From positions 5,454,001 to 5,518,000 of the forward strand of contig NZ_CP090349.1 in NCBI RefSeq assembly GCF_021398735.1: a stretch of 64,000 nucleotides of DNA. Reading direction: 5' to 3'. A program made the translations under genes and the position numbers. Origin of the DNA: Methylobacterium oryzae. GTDB taxonomy: Bacteria > Pseudomonadota > Alphaproteobacteria > Rhizobiales > Beijerinckiaceae. Positions 42,860 through 52,350 of this stretch are shown here, one piece after another (the stretch's first letter is position 1; every line of letters starts with the position of its first letter). The notes beneath the pieces are model-generated. The model did not search any database, had not been told where the DNA came from, and saw only the letters and a program-made list of their open reading frames with translations.

Positions 42860-44785
42860 GTGACAGCGCAGACCGTGACTGGACGCCTCCTCGCCGCGAC
42901 ACTCCTCGTCGCCTGCCTCCAGCTCGCCCCGGCCCTTGCGCAGGAACCGGCCGCGATGCCGTCGACGCCGCCCACCGTGCCGGCCACCCTGCCGGCCGCC
43001 AACGGCCAGTGGACCCACGCGATCACGCTGATGGGCCAGCCGAAATACGGCCCGGACTTCAAGCATTTCGACTACGCCGACCCGGCAGCCCCCAAGGGCG
43101 GCATGGTCCGGTTCGGGGCCCAGGGCGGGTTCGACAATTTCAACATCGTCGTCGCCGGCCTGAAGGGCGACCTCGAGAACGGCATCCAGCAGATCTACGA
43201 TCCGCTGATGACCGAGTCGTCGGACGAGCCGTTCACCTCCTACGGCCTGCTCGCCGAGGCGGTGCGGATCGCCCCCGATCTCGGCTCCGTCTCGTACCGG
43301 CTGCGCGAGAACGCCCGCTGGCACGACGGCAAGCCGATCACGCCCGAGGACGTGGTCTGGTCCTTCGACGTGCTGAAGGCCAACAGCCCGTTCTACGCCG
43401 CCTACTACCAGACGGTGGCCAAGGCCGAGGTGACCGGGCCGCACGAGGTGACCTTCACCTTCACGGAGACCGGCAACCGCGAGCTGCCGCAGGTGATCGG
43501 GCAGCTGCGCGTCCTGCCCAAGCACTGGTGGACCGCCAAGGATTCCAACGGCAAGGCGCGCAGCGTCACCGAGACGACCCTGGAGCCGCCGCTGGGCTCG
43601 GGCCCCTATCGGCTCGCGAAATTCGAGGCGGGCCGCACCACCACCTACACCCGCGTGCCCGATTACTGGGGCAAGGACCTGCCGGTGAATGCCGGGCGCT
43701 ACAACTTCGACACCGAGCGCTACGAGTACTTCCGCGACGGCACCGTGCTGGTCGAGGCGCTGAAGGGCGATCTCTACGATTTCCGGGTCGAGAACATCGC
43801 CCGGAACTGGGCGACCGCCTACGAGGATTTCCCCGCCGTGAAGGAGGGCCGCCTGATCAAGGAGGCGTTCCCCGAGCGCGGCATGGGCATCATGCAGGCC
43901 TTCGCGTTCAACACGCGCCGGGACAAGTTCAGGGACCCGCGCGTGCGCCGGGCCTTCAATCTCGCGATGAACTACGAGGAGATGAACAAGGCGCTGTTCT
44001 ACGGCCTGTACAAGCGCATCAACTCCTACTTCTTCGGCTCGGAGCTGGCCTCCTCCGGCCTGCCGGAGGGCGAGGAGAAGGCGATCCTCGAGAGCGTCAG
44101 GGACAAGGTCCCGGCCTCGGTCTTCACCACCCCCTACGCCAACCCTGTCAACGACGGCCCCGAGGCGGTGCGCAGGAACCTGCGCGAGGCCGTCGGCCTG
44201 CTGCGCGAGGCCGGCTACGAGCTGCGCGGCGGCAAGATGGTCAGCAAGGCGACCGGCGAGCCGCTGACCGTCGAGTTCCTGGAGTTCCAGAACACCTTCG
44301 AGCGGGTCATCCTGCCGTTCTCGGCGCAGCTGAAGCTGATCGGCATCGACGCCACCCTGCGGGTCATCGACCAGGCGCAGTACCAGAACCGCATCCGCAA
44401 CTTCGACTTCGACGTCACCACGGCGTCGTGGGGCGAGTCGCTCTCGCCGGGCAACGAGCAGCGCGAGTACTGGGGCTCGGCGGCGGCCGACAAGCCGGGC
44501 TCGCGCAACCTGATCGGGATCAAGGATCCCGGCATCGACGCCCTGATCGAGAAGGTCATCTTCGCCAAGGACCGCCACACCGTGGTCGCGGCGACGCGCG
44601 CCCTCGACCGGGTGCTCCTCGCCCACGACTACGTCGTCCCGCAATGGTCCTCCGACCAGCAGCGGACGCTGCGCTGGAACCGGTTCGGCCACCCGGCGAT
44701 CCTGCCGCTCTACGCCAGCTCCGGCTTCCCGACGACGTGGTGGTACGACGAGACGCTCGCCGCCAAGACCGGGGCGCCCCGTTGA
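42860..44785 (+). CDS. yejA: YejA-type extracellular solute-binding protein
   Basis: Encodes 641 residues from GTG, with GGAG upstream and a signal peptide (LLAATLLVACLQLAPALAQ). The mature part is a family-5 binding protein of the YejA branch: HAITLMGQPKYGPDFKHFDY, PAAPKGGMVRFGAQGGFDNFN, ENARWHDGKPITPEDVVWS and a late YDETLAAKTGAPR. YejA binds peptide antibiotics and microcin C-like compounds for YejBEF. A second, divergent paralogue follows 14 bases later, so this is a tandem duplication. An earlier in-frame start exists but lacks a signal peptide. Confidence 0.88.
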   Translation: MTAQTVTGRLLAATLLVACLQLAPALAQEPAAMPSTPPTVPATLPAANGQWTHAITLMGQPKYGPDFKHFDYADPAAPKGGMVRFGAQGGFDNFNIVVAGLKGDLENGIQQIYDPLMTESSDEPFTSYGLLAEAVRIAPDLGSVSYRLRENARWHDGKPITPEDVVWSFDVLKANSPFYAAYYQTVAKAEVTGPHEVTFTFTETGNRELPQVIGQLRVLPKHWWTAKDSNGKARSVTETTLEPPLGSGPYRLAKFEAGRTTTYTRVPDYWGKDLPVNAGRYNFDTERYEYFRDGTVLVEALKGDLYDFRVENIARNWATAYEDFPAVKEGRLIKEAFPERGMGIMQAFAFNTRRDKFRDPRVRRAFNLAMNYEEMNKALFYGLYKRINSYFFGSELASSGLPEGEEKAILESVRDKVPASVFTTPYANPVNDGPEAVRRNLREAVGLLREAGYELRGGKMVSKATGEPLTVEFLEFQNTFERVILPFSAQLKLIGIDATLRVIDQAQYQNRIRNFDFDVTTASWGESLSPGNEQREYWGSAAADKPGSRNLIGIKDPGIDALIEKVIFAKDRHTVVAATRALDRVLLAHDYVVPQWSSDQQRTLRWNRFGHPAILPLYASSGFPTTWWYDETLAAKTGAPR

Positions 44786-44799
44786 CGGGCGGTCCCGGG

Positions 44800-46647
44800 A
44801 TGCCGACCCGGCGCGGGCTGGTCCTCGGGGCCGGCGCGCTCGCGGCGATGCCGCCGTGGCGCCCCGCCCGGGCGGTTGACGCGCAGGAGCGCCACGGCCT
44901 GTCCAGCTTCGGCGAGCTCAAATACGGCCCGGACTTCGCGCATTTCGACTACGTGAACCCGATGGCGCCCCGCGGCGGGCGCTTCTCGGCGCAGCTCGCC
45001 GCGACGACCGGCAACCAGTCGCTCAACACCTTCAACACGCTCAACGTCTACGTGCTGCGCGGCGACGGGGCCGCCGGCATGCCCCTGACCTTCGACAGCC
45101 TGATGGTCCGCGCCCTCGACGAGCCGGACGCCCTCTACGGGCTGGTGGCGCGCGCCGTCACGGTCAGCCCGGACGGCCTGACCTACACCTTCGCGCTGCG
45201 CCCGCAGGCGCGGTTCCACGACGGCTCGCCGCTGACCGCGCGGGACGCGGCCTTCAGCCTCAAGCTCCTGCGCGACAAGGGCCACCCCGAGATCGCCGAG
45301 GTGATCCGGCCCATGACCGACGCCCGGGCCGAGGGCGACGGGCGGCTCGTGGTGACCTTCGAGCCGGGCCGCGCCCGGGACCTGCCGCTGTTCGTCGCGC
45401 AGCTGCCGCTCTTCTCCGCCGCCTACTACGCCGGCCGGGACTTCGAGGCCTCGACCCTGGAGGCGCCGCTCGGCTCCGGTCCCTACCGGGTCGGCACCGT
45501 CGATCCGGGCCGGTCCATCGGCCTGGAGCGCGTCCCGGATTACTGGGCCGCCGAGCTGCCGGTGAATGTCGGCCAGAACAACTTCGACGCGATCCGCTAC
45601 GAGTATTTCCGCGACCGCACCGTGGCGTTCGAGGCGTTCAAGAGCGGTGCCTTCACGTTCCGCGAGGAGTTCACCGCCCGGGTCTGGGCGACCGGCTACG
45701 ACTTCCCGGCGATGACCGAGGGCCGCGTGGTCCGCGAGACGGTGCCGGACGCGCGGCCGAGCGGCACGCAGGGCTGGTGGATCAACACCCGCCGCGCCGC
45801 GTTCCGCGACCCGCGGGTGCGCGAGGCGATCGGCCTGTGCTTCGATTTCGAGTGGTCGAACCGCAACCTGATGTACGGCGCCTACGCGCGCACGGCCTCG
45901 TTCTTCGAGAATTCCGACCTCAAGGCGACCGGCAAGCCCTCGGCCCAGGAGCTCGCCCTGCTGGAGCCGTTCAAGGACTTGCCGCCCGAGGTGTTCGGCG
46001 AGGCCTGGGCGCCGCCGGTCTCCGACGGGTCGGGCCAGGACCGGGCGCTGCTGAAGCGCGCCGACGCGCTCCTGCGGGAGGCCGGCTGCACCCGCCAGGG
46101 CGGCAACCTGCTGCTGCCCGGCGGCCAGCCCCTGACCCTCGAGTTCCTCGACGAGGATCCGGTCTTCCAGGCGGTCACGCAGCCCTTCATCCGCAACCTG
46201 GGGCTGCTCGGCATCAAGGCGAGCCTGCGCACGGTCGACCCGTCTCAGTACCAGGCGCGGCTGAAGGATTTCGACTTCGACGTCACGCCGCGCCGCTACA
46301 GCAGCGGGCTCACCCCCGGCGCGGAGCTGCGCGAGACCTACGGGTCCCGCTCCGCCGGGACCGCGGGCTCCAACAACCTGTCGGGGATCGCGAGCCCGGC
46401 GATCGACGCGCTGCTCACCGCCGTCGCCGACGCGACGTCGCGGGCGGACCTGACCACCGCCTGCCGGGCCCTGGACCGGGTCCTGCGGGCCGGGCGCTAC
46501 TGGGTGCCGATGTGGTACGCCTCGACCCATCGCCTCGCCCTCTGGGACGTGTACGGCCGCCCGGCGACGCCGCCGAAATACGATCTCGGCGCCCCCGGGA
46601 CGTGGTGGTTCGACGCCGACAAGGCCAAGCGGATCGGGCGGGACTGA
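44800..46647 (+). CDS. Second YejA-type solute-binding protein
   Basis: Encodes 615 residues. A twin-arginine-like signal (MPTRRGLVLGAGALAAM) precedes the family-5 fold: SSFGELKYGPDFAHFDYVNP, PMAPRGGRFSAQ, ARFHDGSPLTARDAAFSL, GTWWFDADKAKRIGRD. It resembles the preceding gene throughout (the FGELKYGPDF/MGQPKYGPDF and DYWAAELPVNVGQNNFD segments align), so it arose by tandem duplication but has diverged well, hinting at a different ligand. The gap to yejB is four bases, so the three genes form one operon. TTG at 44782 overlapping the previous stop is an alternative start. Confidence 0.85.
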   Translation: MPTRRGLVLGAGALAAMPPWRPARAVDAQERHGLSSFGELKYGPDFAHFDYVNPMAPRGGRFSAQLAATTGNQSLNTFNTLNVYVLRGDGAAGMPLTFDSLMVRALDEPDALYGLVARAVTVSPDGLTYTFALRPQARFHDGSPLTARDAAFSLKLLRDKGHPEIAEVIRPMTDARAEGDGRLVVTFEPGRARDLPLFVAQLPLFSAAYYAGRDFEASTLEAPLGSGPYRVGTVDPGRSIGLERVPDYWAAELPVNVGQNNFDAIRYEYFRDRTVAFEAFKSGAFTFREEFTARVWATGYDFPAMTEGRVVRETVPDARPSGTQGWWINTRRAAFRDPRVREAIGLCFDFEWSNRNLMYGAYARTASFFENSDLKATGKPSAQELALLEPFKDLPPEVFGEAWAPPVSDGSGQDRALLKRADALLREAGCTRQGGNLLLPGGQPLTLEFLDEDPVFQAVTQPFIRNLGLLGIKASLRTVDPSQYQARLKDFDFDVTPRRYSSGLTPGAELRETYGSRSAGTAGSNNLSGIASPAIDALLTAVADATSRADLTTACRALDRVLRAGRYWVPMWYASTHRLALWDVYGRPATPPKYDLGAPGTWWFDADKAKRIGRD

Positions 46648-46651
46648 CGCC

Positions 46652-47755
46652 ATGCTCGCCTACATCCTGCGCCGCATCGGCCTGATGATCCCGACCCTGT
46701 TCGGGATCATGCTGATCACCTTCACCATCGTGCAGTTCGCCCCCGGCGGACCGGTGGAGCGGGTGCTGTCGCAGCTCCAGGGCCAGCGCGACGGGGCCAT
46801 GTCCCGCATCACCGGCGGCTCGGGCGACCTCGGCGGCGCCAGCCGGCCGTCGGGCGGCGGCGACGCCAGTTCCCGCTACCGCGGCGCCCAGGGGTTGAGC
46901 CCGGAATTCATCGCCAAGCTCGAGAAGCAGTTCGGCTTCGACAAGCCGGCGCCCGAGCGCTTCGCCAAGATGCTCTGGGACTACGTCCGGTTCGATTTCG
47001 GCCGCAGCTACTTCCGCGACGTCACGGTCATCCAGCTGATCAAGGAGCGGCTGCCGGTCTCGATCTCGCTGGGCCTGTGGATGACGCTGCTGTCCTACGC
47101 GATCTCGATCCCGCTCGGGATCCGCAAGGCCGTGGCGGACGGCACGCGCTTCGACCGCGCGACCTCCTTCGTGGTGATCATCGGCTACGCGATCCCGGGC
47201 TTCATGTTCGGGCTGATGCTCATCATCCTGTTCGCCGGCGGCTCGTTCTACCAGTGGTTCCCGCTGCGCGGCCTGACCAGCGAGGGCTGGGAGAGCTTCT
47301 CGCCCTGGCACAAGGTGACCGACTACGCGTGGCACATGGTGCTGCCGCTGACCGCTCTGGTGATCGGCGCCTTCGCCACCTCGACCCTGCTGACCAAGAA
47401 CTCGTTCCTCGACGAGATCCGCAAGCAGTACGTGCTGACCGCGCGGATGAAGGGGCTGTCCGAGCGGCGCGTGCTCTACGGGCACGTCTTCCGCAACGCC
47501 ATGCTGATCGTGATCGCGGGCTTCCCCGGTGCCTTCATCTCGGCCTTCTTCACCGGCTCGCTGCTCATCGAGACGATCTTCTCCCTCGACGGCCTGGGCG
47601 AGCTGTCGTTCCGGGCGATCGTCGGGCGCGACTATCCGGTGGTGTTCGCCACGCTCTACATCTTCTCGCTGCTCGGGCTCGCGGTGAACCTGCTGTCCGA
47701 CCTGATCTACGTCTGGATCGACCCGCGGATCGATTTCTCGGCGCGGGCGACCTGA
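46652..47755 (+). CDS. yejB: Microcin C-type ABC transporter permease YejB
   Basis: Encodes 367 residues with about six membrane helices. The opening LAYILRRIGLMIPTLFGI, PEFIAKLEKQFGFDKPAPERF, the binding-protein-dependent transport loop EIRKQYVLTARMKGLSERR (EAA motif) and AGFPGAFISAFFTGSLLIE match YejB. It normally pairs with YejE and ATPase YejF in a peptide uptake ABC transporter. Neither follows; an nsrR-hmp module in opposite orientation is next, so partners must be elsewhere or lost. Confidence 0.92.
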   Translation: MLAYILRRIGLMIPTLFGIMLITFTIVQFAPGGPVERVLSQLQGQRDGAMSRITGGSGDLGGASRPSGGGDASSRYRGAQGLSPEFIAKLEKQFGFDKPAPERFAKMLWDYVRFDFGRSYFRDVTVIQLIKERLPVSISLGLWMTLLSYAISIPLGIRKAVADGTRFDRATSFVVIIGYAIPGFMFGLMLIILFAGGSFYQWFPLRGLTSEGWESFSPWHKVTDYAWHMVLPLTALVIGAFATSTLLTKNSFLDEIRKQYVLTARMKGLSERRVLYGHVFRNAMLIVIAGFPGAFISAFFTGSLLIETIFSLDGLGELSFRAIVGRDYPVVFATLYIFSLLGLAVNLLSDLIYVWIDPRIDFSARAT

Positions 47756-47774
47756 CCGCGCGACGCGCGGAGCC

Positions 47775-48266
47775 TCAGGCCTCCGGGAGGCTCGCGGCGC
47801 CGGCCGGCACCGGCGGCTCGTCGCGCGGGGGGCCGGCCAGGCCCAGCAGCGCCGCGATGGCGTCGCCGTCCGGCGCGCCGAGGAGGTCCGCCAGGGTGTA
47901 GCGGTCGAGGACGGCGAGGAACGCCGCCAGGGCCTCGCCCAGCACCCGCCGGAGCCGGCACGGGGCCGTGATGGCGCAGGCGCCGCCGCCGAAACACTCG
48001 ACCAGCGCCAGGTCGTCCTCGGTCTGGCGCACCACTGCACCGACGACGATCTCCTCCGGCGGCTTCGCCAGCCGAAGGCCGCCGCCCCGCCCGCGGATCG
48101 TCCGGATCAGGCCGAGCCGTCCCAGCTGGTGGACCACCTTGGTCAGGTGGTTCTCCGAGATGCCGTAGGCGCGCGCGATCCCGGCGATCGAACTCTGCTC
48201 GGGCTCGTGGAGCCCGACGTAGATCAGCGTGCGCAACGCGTAATCTGTGTAGCGGGTCAGGCGCAT
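47775..48266 (-). CDS. nsrR: Rrf2-family nitric-oxide sensing repressor NsrR
   Basis: Encodes 163 residues. Winged helix N-terminus MRLTRYTDYALRTLIYVG, recognition region AYGISENHLTKVVHQLGRLG and the NsrR cluster signature with three cysteines ECFGGGACAITAPC (spacing 6 and 6). It holds a [4Fe-4S] cluster that reacts with NO, releasing DNA. It diverges from hmp and should repress it through the two operators between them. The C-terminal Ala/Pro tail is variable. Confidence 0.93.
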   Translation of the reverse strand: MRLTRYTDYALRTLIYVGLHEPEQSSIAGIARAYGISENHLTKVVHQLGRLGLIRTIRGRGGGLRLAKPPEEIVVGAVVRQTEDDLALVECFGGGACAITAPCRLRRVLGEALAAFLAVLDRYTLADLLGAPDGDAIAALLGLAGPPRDEPPVPAGAASLPEA

Positions 48267-48384
48267 CTCAACTCCAGAAGACGATCCCTGCCGTGGGGCG
48301 ATGCGATATCCGCCGCGGTCCGAGTCCGTACGCGCAGCCGCGGACCGGCACCACCGCTGGCAGGCGAACAGGCTTCGTCCCTAT

Positions 48385-48407
48385 AAGATGTATTTCCCTT
48401 GCATCTT
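48385..48407. promoter_or_regulatory. NsrR operator 1
   Basis: Left half AAGATGTATTT and right half CCTTGCATCTT around a central C form a near-perfect 11-1-11 inverted repeat, the NsrR binding pattern. It is centred at 48396. Confidence 0.8.
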
Positions 48408-48423
48408 TTCGAGGGGGCGCTAA

Positions 48424-48446
48424 AAGAAGCATGTCGTATGCACCTT
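48424..48446. promoter_or_regulatory. NsrR operator 2 (weaker)
   Basis: Left half AAGAAGCATGT and right half GTATGCACCTT around a central C match the NsrR pattern with about five mismatches. Its centre at 48435 is 39 bases (about 3.7 helix turns) from the first. It ends 12 bases before the hmp ATG. Confidence 0.6.
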
Positions 48447-48458
48447 TTGAGCTGTGCC

Positions 48459-49700
48459 ATGCCCGCGCCCCTCTCCCCCGCCACCGTCGCTCTCATCAAG
48501 GCCACCGTGCCGGCCCTGGAGGCCCACGGCCTCACCATCACCAAGCGCATGTACGAGCGCCTCTTCGAGAACGCTGAGATACGCGACCTCTTCAACCAGT
48601 CCCATCACGGCGAGACCGGCTCTCAGCCGAAGGCCCTGGCCCAGGCCGTGCTCGCCTACGCCCGCAACATCGACAATCTCGGCGTCCTGGCGGGCGCGGT
48701 CGAGCGCATCGCGCAGAAGCACGTCGCCCTGAACATCCTGCCGGAGCACTACCCGCACGTGGCCGACGCCCTCCTCGGCGCGATCGGGGATGTCCTCGGC
48801 GAGGCCGCCACGCCGGAGATCGCCACGGCCTGGGGGGAGGCTTACTGGTTCCTGGCGGAACTGCTGATCGGCCGGGAGGCCGCGATCTACCGCGACCATG
48901 CCTCCAAGCCGGGCGGCTGGAACGGCTGGCGCGACTTCGTGGTCGACAGCGTGACCCAGGAGAGCGAGACGATCCGCTCCTTCGTCCTCGTGCCGGCCGA
49001 CGGTGGCCCGGTGCTGCGGCATCGGCCGGGCCAGTATCTCGGCTTCCTCCTGGACCTGCCGGGCCGCGGTGTGCTGAAGCGGAACTACTCGGTGTCCTGC
49101 GCGCCGAGCGACCGGGCCTACCGCATCACCGTCAAGCGCGAGGCGGCGCCGGGCCGTCCGGCCGGGATTGCCTCGAACTGGCTGCACGACCACGCGCGGC
49201 CCGGCACCGTGCTGAAGGTCGCCGCACCGGCGGGCGACTTCAGCCTCGACACCGAAAGTGACGCGCCCGTGGTGCTGGTCAGCGGCGGCGTCGGGCTGAC
49301 CCCGATGATCAGCATGCTCGAGACCATCGCGGCGGACAGCCCGGACCGGCCGACCTGGTACGTCCACGGCGCCCTGTTCGGCCGCGTCCACGCCCTGCGC
49401 GACCACGCCCGGGCGCTCGCGGCGCGGGCCCGCGCCGCGACGCTCGTGACGTTCTACGCGGAGCCCGAAGCCGCGGACCGGCCGGGTGAGCACTACGACG
49501 TCCAGGGCCTGATCACGGCGGACTGGCTCGCGGAACACACGCCGCACGACCGCGCGACCTACTACCTGTGCGGTCCCAAGCCGTTCCTGCGGGATCTCGC
49601 CACCGGCCTGCTGCGCCGCGGCGTCCCGGCCGAGCGGGTGAAGTTCGAGTTCTTCGGCCCGGCCGACGAGCTCTTCGAGGAGCCCCGACAGGCAGCCTAG
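48459..49700 (+). CDS. hmp: NO-inducible flavohemoprotein
   Basis: Encodes 413 residues. The globin domain (about residues 1-140) contains MYERLFENAEIRDLF and the proximal His in ERIAQKHVALNI. The FAD domain has RHRPGQYLGFLL and the RNYS motif; the NAD domain has VVLVSGGVGLTPMISML and YLCGPKPFLRD. Hmp oxidises NO to nitrate aerobically using NADH/NADPH. The ATG at 48459 matches the family start; upstream ATGs fall inside operator 2. Divergent nsrR and two operators give a clear NO-responsive module. Confidence 0.96.
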   Translation: MPAPLSPATVALIKATVPALEAHGLTITKRMYERLFENAEIRDLFNQSHHGETGSQPKALAQAVLAYARNIDNLGVLAGAVERIAQKHVALNILPEHYPHVADALLGAIGDVLGEAATPEIATAWGEAYWFLAELLIGREAAIYRDHASKPGGWNGWRDFVVDSVTQESETIRSFVLVPADGGPVLRHRPGQYLGFLLDLPGRGVLKRNYSVSCAPSDRAYRITVKREAAPGRPAGIASNWLHDHARPGTVLKVAAPAGDFSLDTESDAPVVLVSGGVGLTPMISMLETIAADSPDRPTWYVHGALFGRVHALRDHARALAARARAATLVTFYAEPEAADRPGEHYDVQGLITADWLAEHTPHDRATYYLCGPKPFLRDLATGLLRRGVPAERVKFEFFGPADELFEEPRQAA

Positions 49701-49707
49701 GCGGCGC

Positions 49708-50523
49708 TCAGGGCGTCCCGCCGCGGAGCGGACGCGCGGCGCCGAGCACCCGCGCCACGGTCGTGCGCAGCGCCTGCGCGCTCCGGTAGCCCACGGCCGC
49801 CGCGACCGCCCGGGGCGGCCGCCCCTCGGCCGCCAGCGCCAGCGCCCGGATCACGCGGGCTCTCGCCCGCCAGTCGCCGAAGCTGAGACCGGTCTCCGCG
49901 CGGAACCCGCGCGTGAGCGTGCGCCGGCTCGCCCCGGCACGGTCGGCCCAGGCGTCGAGATCGGCCTCCGAGGCCGGATTCTCGATCAGCGCGAGGCAGA
50001 CGCGGCGCAGGCGCGGGTCCCGGGGGAGCGGCAGCGCGAGCGGCGTCGCCGGGGCCCGGCCGATCTCGTCGAGCACCAGGGCGGCGAGGTGGCCGCCGCG
50101 ACCCGCCTCTGCGTAGAGCACCGGCTCCTCCGCCAGCGCGGTGAGCGCGGCGGCGAGGAGCCGCGACACCGCGATCACCCGGCAGCTCGCCGGGAAGGAC
50201 CGGACCGCGGCCGGATCGAGATAGGCCGAGCACATCGCGACCGCGCCGTGGGTCGCGACCGCGTGCGGCAGAAGCGGCGGGATCCAGAGGGCGTGCCCCT
50301 CGGGAACCACCCAGGTGCCGTCCTCCGCGAACGCCATCATCAGCCCGGACGTGGCGTAGAGCAGCTGCGCGCGGGGATGGAAGTGCCGGGCGAGGTGCAT
50401 CCCGGCCGCGTAGGTCTTGGGCATCACCGCGACCGGGCGCGGCACGTCCTGATAGTCGGCCGCCTCGGTCGACCGCCCGACGGCGCCGCGCGCCTCCGTC
50501 AACATTGGCCCGTTCGCGTACAT
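49708..50523 (-). CDS. AraC-family transcriptional regulator
   Basis: Encodes 271 residues. A cupin-like sensor half (HLARHFHPRAQLLYATSGLMMAF; VVPEGHALWIPPLLPHAV) precedes a C-terminal double helix-turn-helix (DAWADRAGASRRTLTRGF; VAAAVGYRSAQALRTTVARVLG). It diverges from the MFS gene at 50586 across a 62-base gap and is therefore its probable regulator. An alternative start lies 18 bases downstream. Ligand unknown. Confidence 0.88.
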   Translation of the reverse strand: MYANGPMLTEARGAVGRSTEAADYQDVPRPVAVMPKTYAAGMHLARHFHPRAQLLYATSGLMMAFAEDGTWVVPEGHALWIPPLLPHAVATHGAVAMCSAYLDPAAVRSFPASCRVIAVSRLLAAALTALAEEPVLYAEAGRGGHLAALVLDEIGRAPATPLALPLPRDPRLRRVCLALIENPASEADLDAWADRAGASRRTLTRGFRAETGLSFGDWRARARVIRALALAAEGRPPRAVAAAVGYRSAQALRTTVARVLGAARPLRGGTP

Positions 50524-50585
50524 ATCCGGCCCAATACCGCCATCGGGTCAGGCTATCAGGGTGCCGTCCCGGAGGATACGCCGCG

Positions 50586-51782
50586 ATGGATTCGGACACG
50601 CTGTCCCGCCGCACCCTGCGCTTCGTCAACGTCGCGCACGCCCTCGACCATTTCGTGCTGCTGATCTACCCGACCGCGGTCATCGCCATCGCAGCCCAGA
50701 CCGGGCTCGGCTACGGCGAGCTGATCGGGCTCGCCACCGGCGCCTTCGTGGCCTTCGGTCTGTGCTCGCTGCCGATGGGCTCGCTGGCCGACCGCTTCGG
50801 GCGGCGCAACATGCTGGCGGTGTTCTTCTTCGGCTACGGCCTGTCCTGCCTGGGCGTGGCGAGCGCCTCGACGCCGCTGGGCTTCGCCCTCTGGCTCTGC
50901 GTCCTCGGGCTCGCCTCGGCGATCTACCACCCGGTCGGCTCCGCCATGCTGGTCACCCATGCGCGCCGGCTCGGGCACGATCTCGGCATCAACGGCGTCT
51001 GGGGCAATCTCGGCGCGGCCTCGGCCTCCGGCCTGACCGCGCTGCTCGCCGCCACGGTCAGCTGGCGCGCGGCCTTCATCGTTCCCGGCCTCGTCTGCCT
51101 CGCCTGCGGGGCCGCCTTCGTGGCCCTGGTCCCGGGGGACGGCGACGCCGCGGGGAGGAAGGCCGGCGGCGCGGCGGTGATCCCCGTCACCCGGCCCTGG
51201 GCGCTCATGGCGATGTTCGCCCTGTCGATCTTCGCGGGCGGCCTGACCTTCAACCTGACGACGATCAGCCTGCCCAAGGTGATCGACGAGGGCGTCGGGC
51301 AGGCGCTGCCCCTGGCGCTGACCGGCTCGATCGCCACCGGCGTCTTCCTGTTCGGCGCGCTGATGCAGCTCGCCATGGGCCGGCTGATCGACCGCTACAG
51401 CCTGCCGTCCCTGTTCGTGGCCCTGTCGGTGCTGCAGCCGCTGGGGCTCGGGATCGCGGCCGTCTCCACCGGCCTGCCGCTGCTCGCCGGGCTCGTCCTC
51501 GCCATGACGGCGATCTACGGGCAGGTGGTGATCAACGACGCGATGATCGCCCGCTACGTGCCGCCCGCCTACCGGGCCCGCGCCTACAGCGTGCGCTACT
51601 TCGTCGGCTTCACGGCGAGCGGCTTCGTGGTGCCGGCGATCGCCCTCCTGCACGACCGCGGCGGCTTCGCGCTGGTCCTCGGCGCCGCCTCCGCCTGCGG
51701 CGCGGTGATCTGGCTCGCGGCCCTGGGCTTCCTGAGGCTGACGCAGGGCGGCGCGCGGCCCGCCCTGGCCGCCGCCGAGTAG
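50586..51782 (+). CDS. MFS transporter (fosmidomycin-resistance-like)
   Basis: Encodes 398 residues with about twelve membrane helices. The RFVNVAHALDHFVLLIYP opening, DRFGRRNML in loop 2-3 and AIYHPVGSAM in helix 4 resemble the Fsr-type branch of the major facilitator superfamily. Probably exports a small toxic compound by proton antiport. GGAGG ten bases upstream supports the ATG. Divergent from the AraC regulator. Confidence 0.85.
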   Translation: MDSDTLSRRTLRFVNVAHALDHFVLLIYPTAVIAIAAQTGLGYGELIGLATGAFVAFGLCSLPMGSLADRFGRRNMLAVFFFGYGLSCLGVASASTPLGFALWLCVLGLASAIYHPVGSAMLVTHARRLGHDLGINGVWGNLGAASASGLTALLAATVSWRAAFIVPGLVCLACGAAFVALVPGDGDAAGRKAGGAAVIPVTRPWALMAMFALSIFAGGLTFNLTTISLPKVIDEGVGQALPLALTGSIATGVFLFGALMQLAMGRLIDRYSLPSLFVALSVLQPLGLGIAAVSTGLPLLAGLVLAMTAIYGQVVINDAMIARYVPPAYRARAYSVRYFVGFTASGFVVPAIALLHDRGGFALVLGAASACGAVIWLAALGFLRLTQGGARPALAAAE

Positions 51783-51846
51783 CGCGACGGTTTGCGGGTC
51801 CGGCCCGGCGCTGCTACGCGGCGCCCGTCCGACCCGCGAGTACCCC

Positions 51847-52350
51847 GTGACCGATCTGTCCCTCGTCATCCGGCCGGAGCGGCCGGAGGATGCCCCCGCC
51901 ATCGAGCGCCTCCACGCCCGGGCCTTCGGTCCCGGCCGCTTCGCCCGCACCGCCTACCGCCTCCGCGAGGGCGCGGCCGAGCGGATCGACCTCGGCATCA
52001 CCGCCTCGGTCGGCAGCTTCCTCGTCGGCTCGGTCCGGATGGGTCCGGTGCGGACCGGGGCGACGCCCTTCGTGATGCTCGGCCCCCTGGCGGTCGATCC
52101 GAGCTTCGAGGGCCGCGGCATCGGCGGCACCCTGACCCGCGCGGCGATCGAGGGGGCGCGGCGGGCGGGCGAGGGTCTGGTGATCCTCGTCGGCGACGCG
52201 CCCTACTACGCCCGCTTCGGGTTCACACCGGTTCCGCCCGGGCGCCTGACCCTGCCGGGGCCGGTCGACCCGGCGCGCCTGCTGTGGCTGGAACTGGCCG
52301 AGGAGTTCCGTGCGGGCGTGACGGGCCCGATCGAGGCGGTCAGGACCTGA
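51847..52350 (+). CDS. GNAT-family N-acetyltransferase (YhbS-like)
   Basis: Encodes 167 residues from GTG. RPERPEDAPAIERLHARAFG, the acetyl-CoA binding motif LAVDPSFEGRGIGGTLTRAAI and YARFGFTPV are characteristic. It acetylates an unidentified amine in the cytoplasm. No close partner gene is seen. Confidence 0.85.
   Translation: MTDLSLVIRPERPEDAPAIERLHARAFGPGRFARTAYRLREGAAERIDLGITASVGSFLVGSVRMGPVRTGATPFVMLGPLAVDPSFEGRGIGGTLTRAAIEGARRAGEGLVILVGDAPYYARFGFTPVPPGRLTLPGPVDPARLLWLELAEEFRAGVTGPIEAVRT

Noticed and set aside
42805..46647. Apparent 1,280-codon fusion of two transport proteins
   Set aside because: The first half is a shadow of the first YejA gene; the real second YejA starts at 44800 after its own signal peptide.
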